Shown here: positions 42,705-43,854 of the stretch, piece after piece | How positions within the stretch are numbered: position 1 is the first letter of the stretch | How the letters are laid out: the number at the start of each line of letters is the position of its first letter | NCBI GenBank assembly: GCA_017530105.1 | Contig: JAFXMW010000045.1 | Span: 1 to 43,854, forward strand | Origin: Bacteroidales bacterium | GTDB lineage: Bacteria > Bacteroidota > Bacteroidia > Bacteroidales > P3 | Reading direction: 5' to 3' | DNA: 43,854 nucleotides | The notes under the pieces: generated by a model | The model's input: only the letters and a program-made list of their open reading frames with translations | What the model was told of the DNA's origin: nothing | Databases searched by the model: none | Translations under genes and position numbers: made by a program

Positions 42705-43700
42705 TTATAATAAGTATATGGTGTTACCATAAGAGGTATTGGCCTTGCGCGGCACAACAACCTTGAAGCAGAACTTAAGATACAACTCGAGCGAACCTAT
42801 GCTGCGTCCTGCCTTATAGGTTCCTATGCGGCTGGTTGTTAGGTCGTACGAAACACCTACACGGAGTTTCTTCCAATGCACACCTGCCAACAGGTATATG
42901 GCATCCTGTACGCGGTAACCCAAACCTCCCCAGAAAGCATTGCGGTAATCAATCAAGCATGACAAATCAGCCTGGAAGTAGCTGAAATTAGAAGTCTTTA
43001 ACATGGCCGAAGGTTTGATGCGGATTGAAGGAGCGCTGGAAGGGGTGTATTCATATCCGCCCATTGCATATACTGTACGGGCGTTGGTAAACATAATCTC
43101 ATCGCTGTGTGCGCCGAGAAGGTTCTTCACCGAAAGACCTAAGTAGTATTTTCCGGGCACTTGGTAGTACAGACCTACCGACCCGTCAATCAATGTGGCA
43201 GACTCGCCCAGTCCCGACAATACAGGATCGTTGGGGTCATTGCCAATCAATGATTCTTTATCGAGTTTACTGTTCAGAACATTCAGTTCCACACCTGCCG
43301 ACAGGTTTCCTTCTCCCCAGAACATGCGGAAAGCATAGTCCACCGACAACTCGAGATTGTCGTGGAAACCAATTTTGTCGGACACCACCGTGAGACCAAG
43401 ACCTCCATGGAGGAACTTGACGGGCATGTCGAAGGTGAAGAGAATGTCAGTTGGAAGCGATCCGGCCTTGCCGTTCGCGGTAGGAGCGTCAAGACGGAAT
43501 CCCATCCATTGTTGCCTGTACATCGCCGCAGCGCAGATGGAGCCAGAACTGCCTGCATAGCCGGGATTGTACGACATCCTGTTGAACATGTATTGTGAGA
43601 ATTGGGGCTCCTGCTGGGCCATGGCAACACATGAAAATCCCAAGGCTATCAACAAAAGTGACAGTTTATTGCTTAGTTTGATTTTCATGCGAGCACTCAT
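42705..43700 (-). CDS. porP: PorP/SprF-family type IX secretion membrane protein
   Basis: PorP/SprF proteins are outer-membrane barrels that help export or anchor T9SS cargo; SprF is needed for SprB secretion in Flavobacterium. The 331-residue product has a signal peptide (ending VAMAQQ) and the family opening QQEPQFSQYMFNRMSYNPGYAGS, then a beta-barrel with a C-terminal FKVVVPRKANTSYGNTIYLL. The ATG at 43688 gives a shorter but equally plausible N terminus (MKIKLSNK). It heads the gldKLMN operon behind a good promoter, in the same order as P. gingivalis porPKLMN. Confidence 0.9.
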   Translation of the reverse strand: MSARMKIKLSNKLSLLLIALGFSCVAMAQQEPQFSQYMFNRMSYNPGYAGSSGSICAAAMYRQQWMGFRLDAPTANGKAGSLPTDILFTFDMPVKFLHGGLGLTVVSDKIGFHDNLELSVDYAFRMFWGEGNLSAGVELNVLNSKLDKESLIGNDPNDPVLSGLGESATLIDGSVGLYYQVPGKYYLGLSVKNLLGAHSDEIMFTNARTVYAMGGYEYTPSSAPSIRIKPSAMLKTSNFSYFQADLSCLIDYRNAFWGGLGYRVQDAIYLLAGVHWKKLRVGVSYDLTTSRIGTYKAGRSIGSLELYLKFCFKVVVPRKANTSYGNTIYLL

Positions 43701-43790
43701 TTTAGTATCATGTAACTATTTAATATTCTTTTATATATATGCTTTTCTGAGCTGCTTTTTCTACGAAAAGGCAATTCAGATTTTGACTTG

Positions 43791-43820
43791 CAAAGATAGC
43801 AATAATTATTTACATGCAAT
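43791..43820 (-). promoter_or_regulatory. Promoter of the porP-gldKLMN operon
   Basis: On the minus strand, TATCTTTG lies at 43798 down to 43791, with ATTG (43820-43817), near TTTG, 18 nt upstream. The predicted start is near 43784, giving a long leader of about 85-95 nt before the porP start codon. Confidence 0.65.
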
Positions 43821-43854
43821 GTTTTTTTTGTAATTTTTTTCTTTTTTTCTTTTC

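Noticed and set aside
1-43854. Polysaccharide utilisation locus around the TonB-dependent receptor
   Set aside because: No susD-like gene, glycoside hydrolase or sensor is adjacent; the receptor lies next to holA.

Overview
The window looks like a chromosome segment from an order Bacteroidales (Bacteroidota) organism. Three things support this. It carries a type IX secretion/gliding core operon (porP-porK-porL-porM-porN order). Several genes sit just behind the Bacteroidota -7 promoter element TAnnTTTG. It also encodes fimbrillin-like lipoproteins and a very large cargo protein with a T9SS type A C-terminal sorting domain. I cannot place it below order level from sequence alone.

Left part (1-6268): a minus-strand uspA-like / HI0933-BaiN-like flavoprotein pair with overlapping stop and start. 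Divergent from it on the plus strand are ruvB, then hutI and a LolD-type ABC ATPase (4-nt overlap), then a TrmH/RlmB-type rRNA methyltransferase. Middle part (6269-23704): a 466-bp gap holding a palindromic repeat and a promoter, then a 12-kb gene for a 3988-residue modular secreted protein. tilS follows it and starts on a GTG that shares a base with the giant gene's stop. Next are a fimbrillin-like lipoprotein, tRNA-Gln, a second oppositely oriented copy of the palindromic repeat, a 60-aa ORF with an attenuator-like leader, and a 610-aa lipoprotein with a fimbrillin-like half joined to a FISUMP-like half.

Right part (23705-43854): lysS, an MBL-fold hydrolase and ung form a plus-strand unit. 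Across a convergent terminator lie a minus-strand TonB-dependent receptor and holA. Divergent from holA is a long-chain acyl-CoA ligase. Then come a minus-strand DUF4294-NlpC/P60 pair, divergent from a PlsC-like acyltransferase, and a COG0523/CobW-type GTPase with a His/Asp-rich linker. The window ends with the minus-strand T9SS block: porP/sprF, gldK, gldL, gldM, gldN, a strong terminator, and a second gldN-like paralogue.

The T9SS operon builds the motor and outer-membrane ring (GldL/GldM motor, GldK/GldN ring, SprF/PorP-type membrane protein). The giant protein at 6735-18701 carries the matching export signal, so substrate and machine are in the same window. The most unusual points are the giant cargo and the nucleotide-skew reversal inside it, the coupling of tilS to it, the paired inverted palindromic repeats around that block, the operator-like palindrome and attenuator-like leader at the two lipoprotein loci, and the duplicated gldN behind a terminator. 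I found no CRISPR array, insertion sequence, prophage or rRNA gene.
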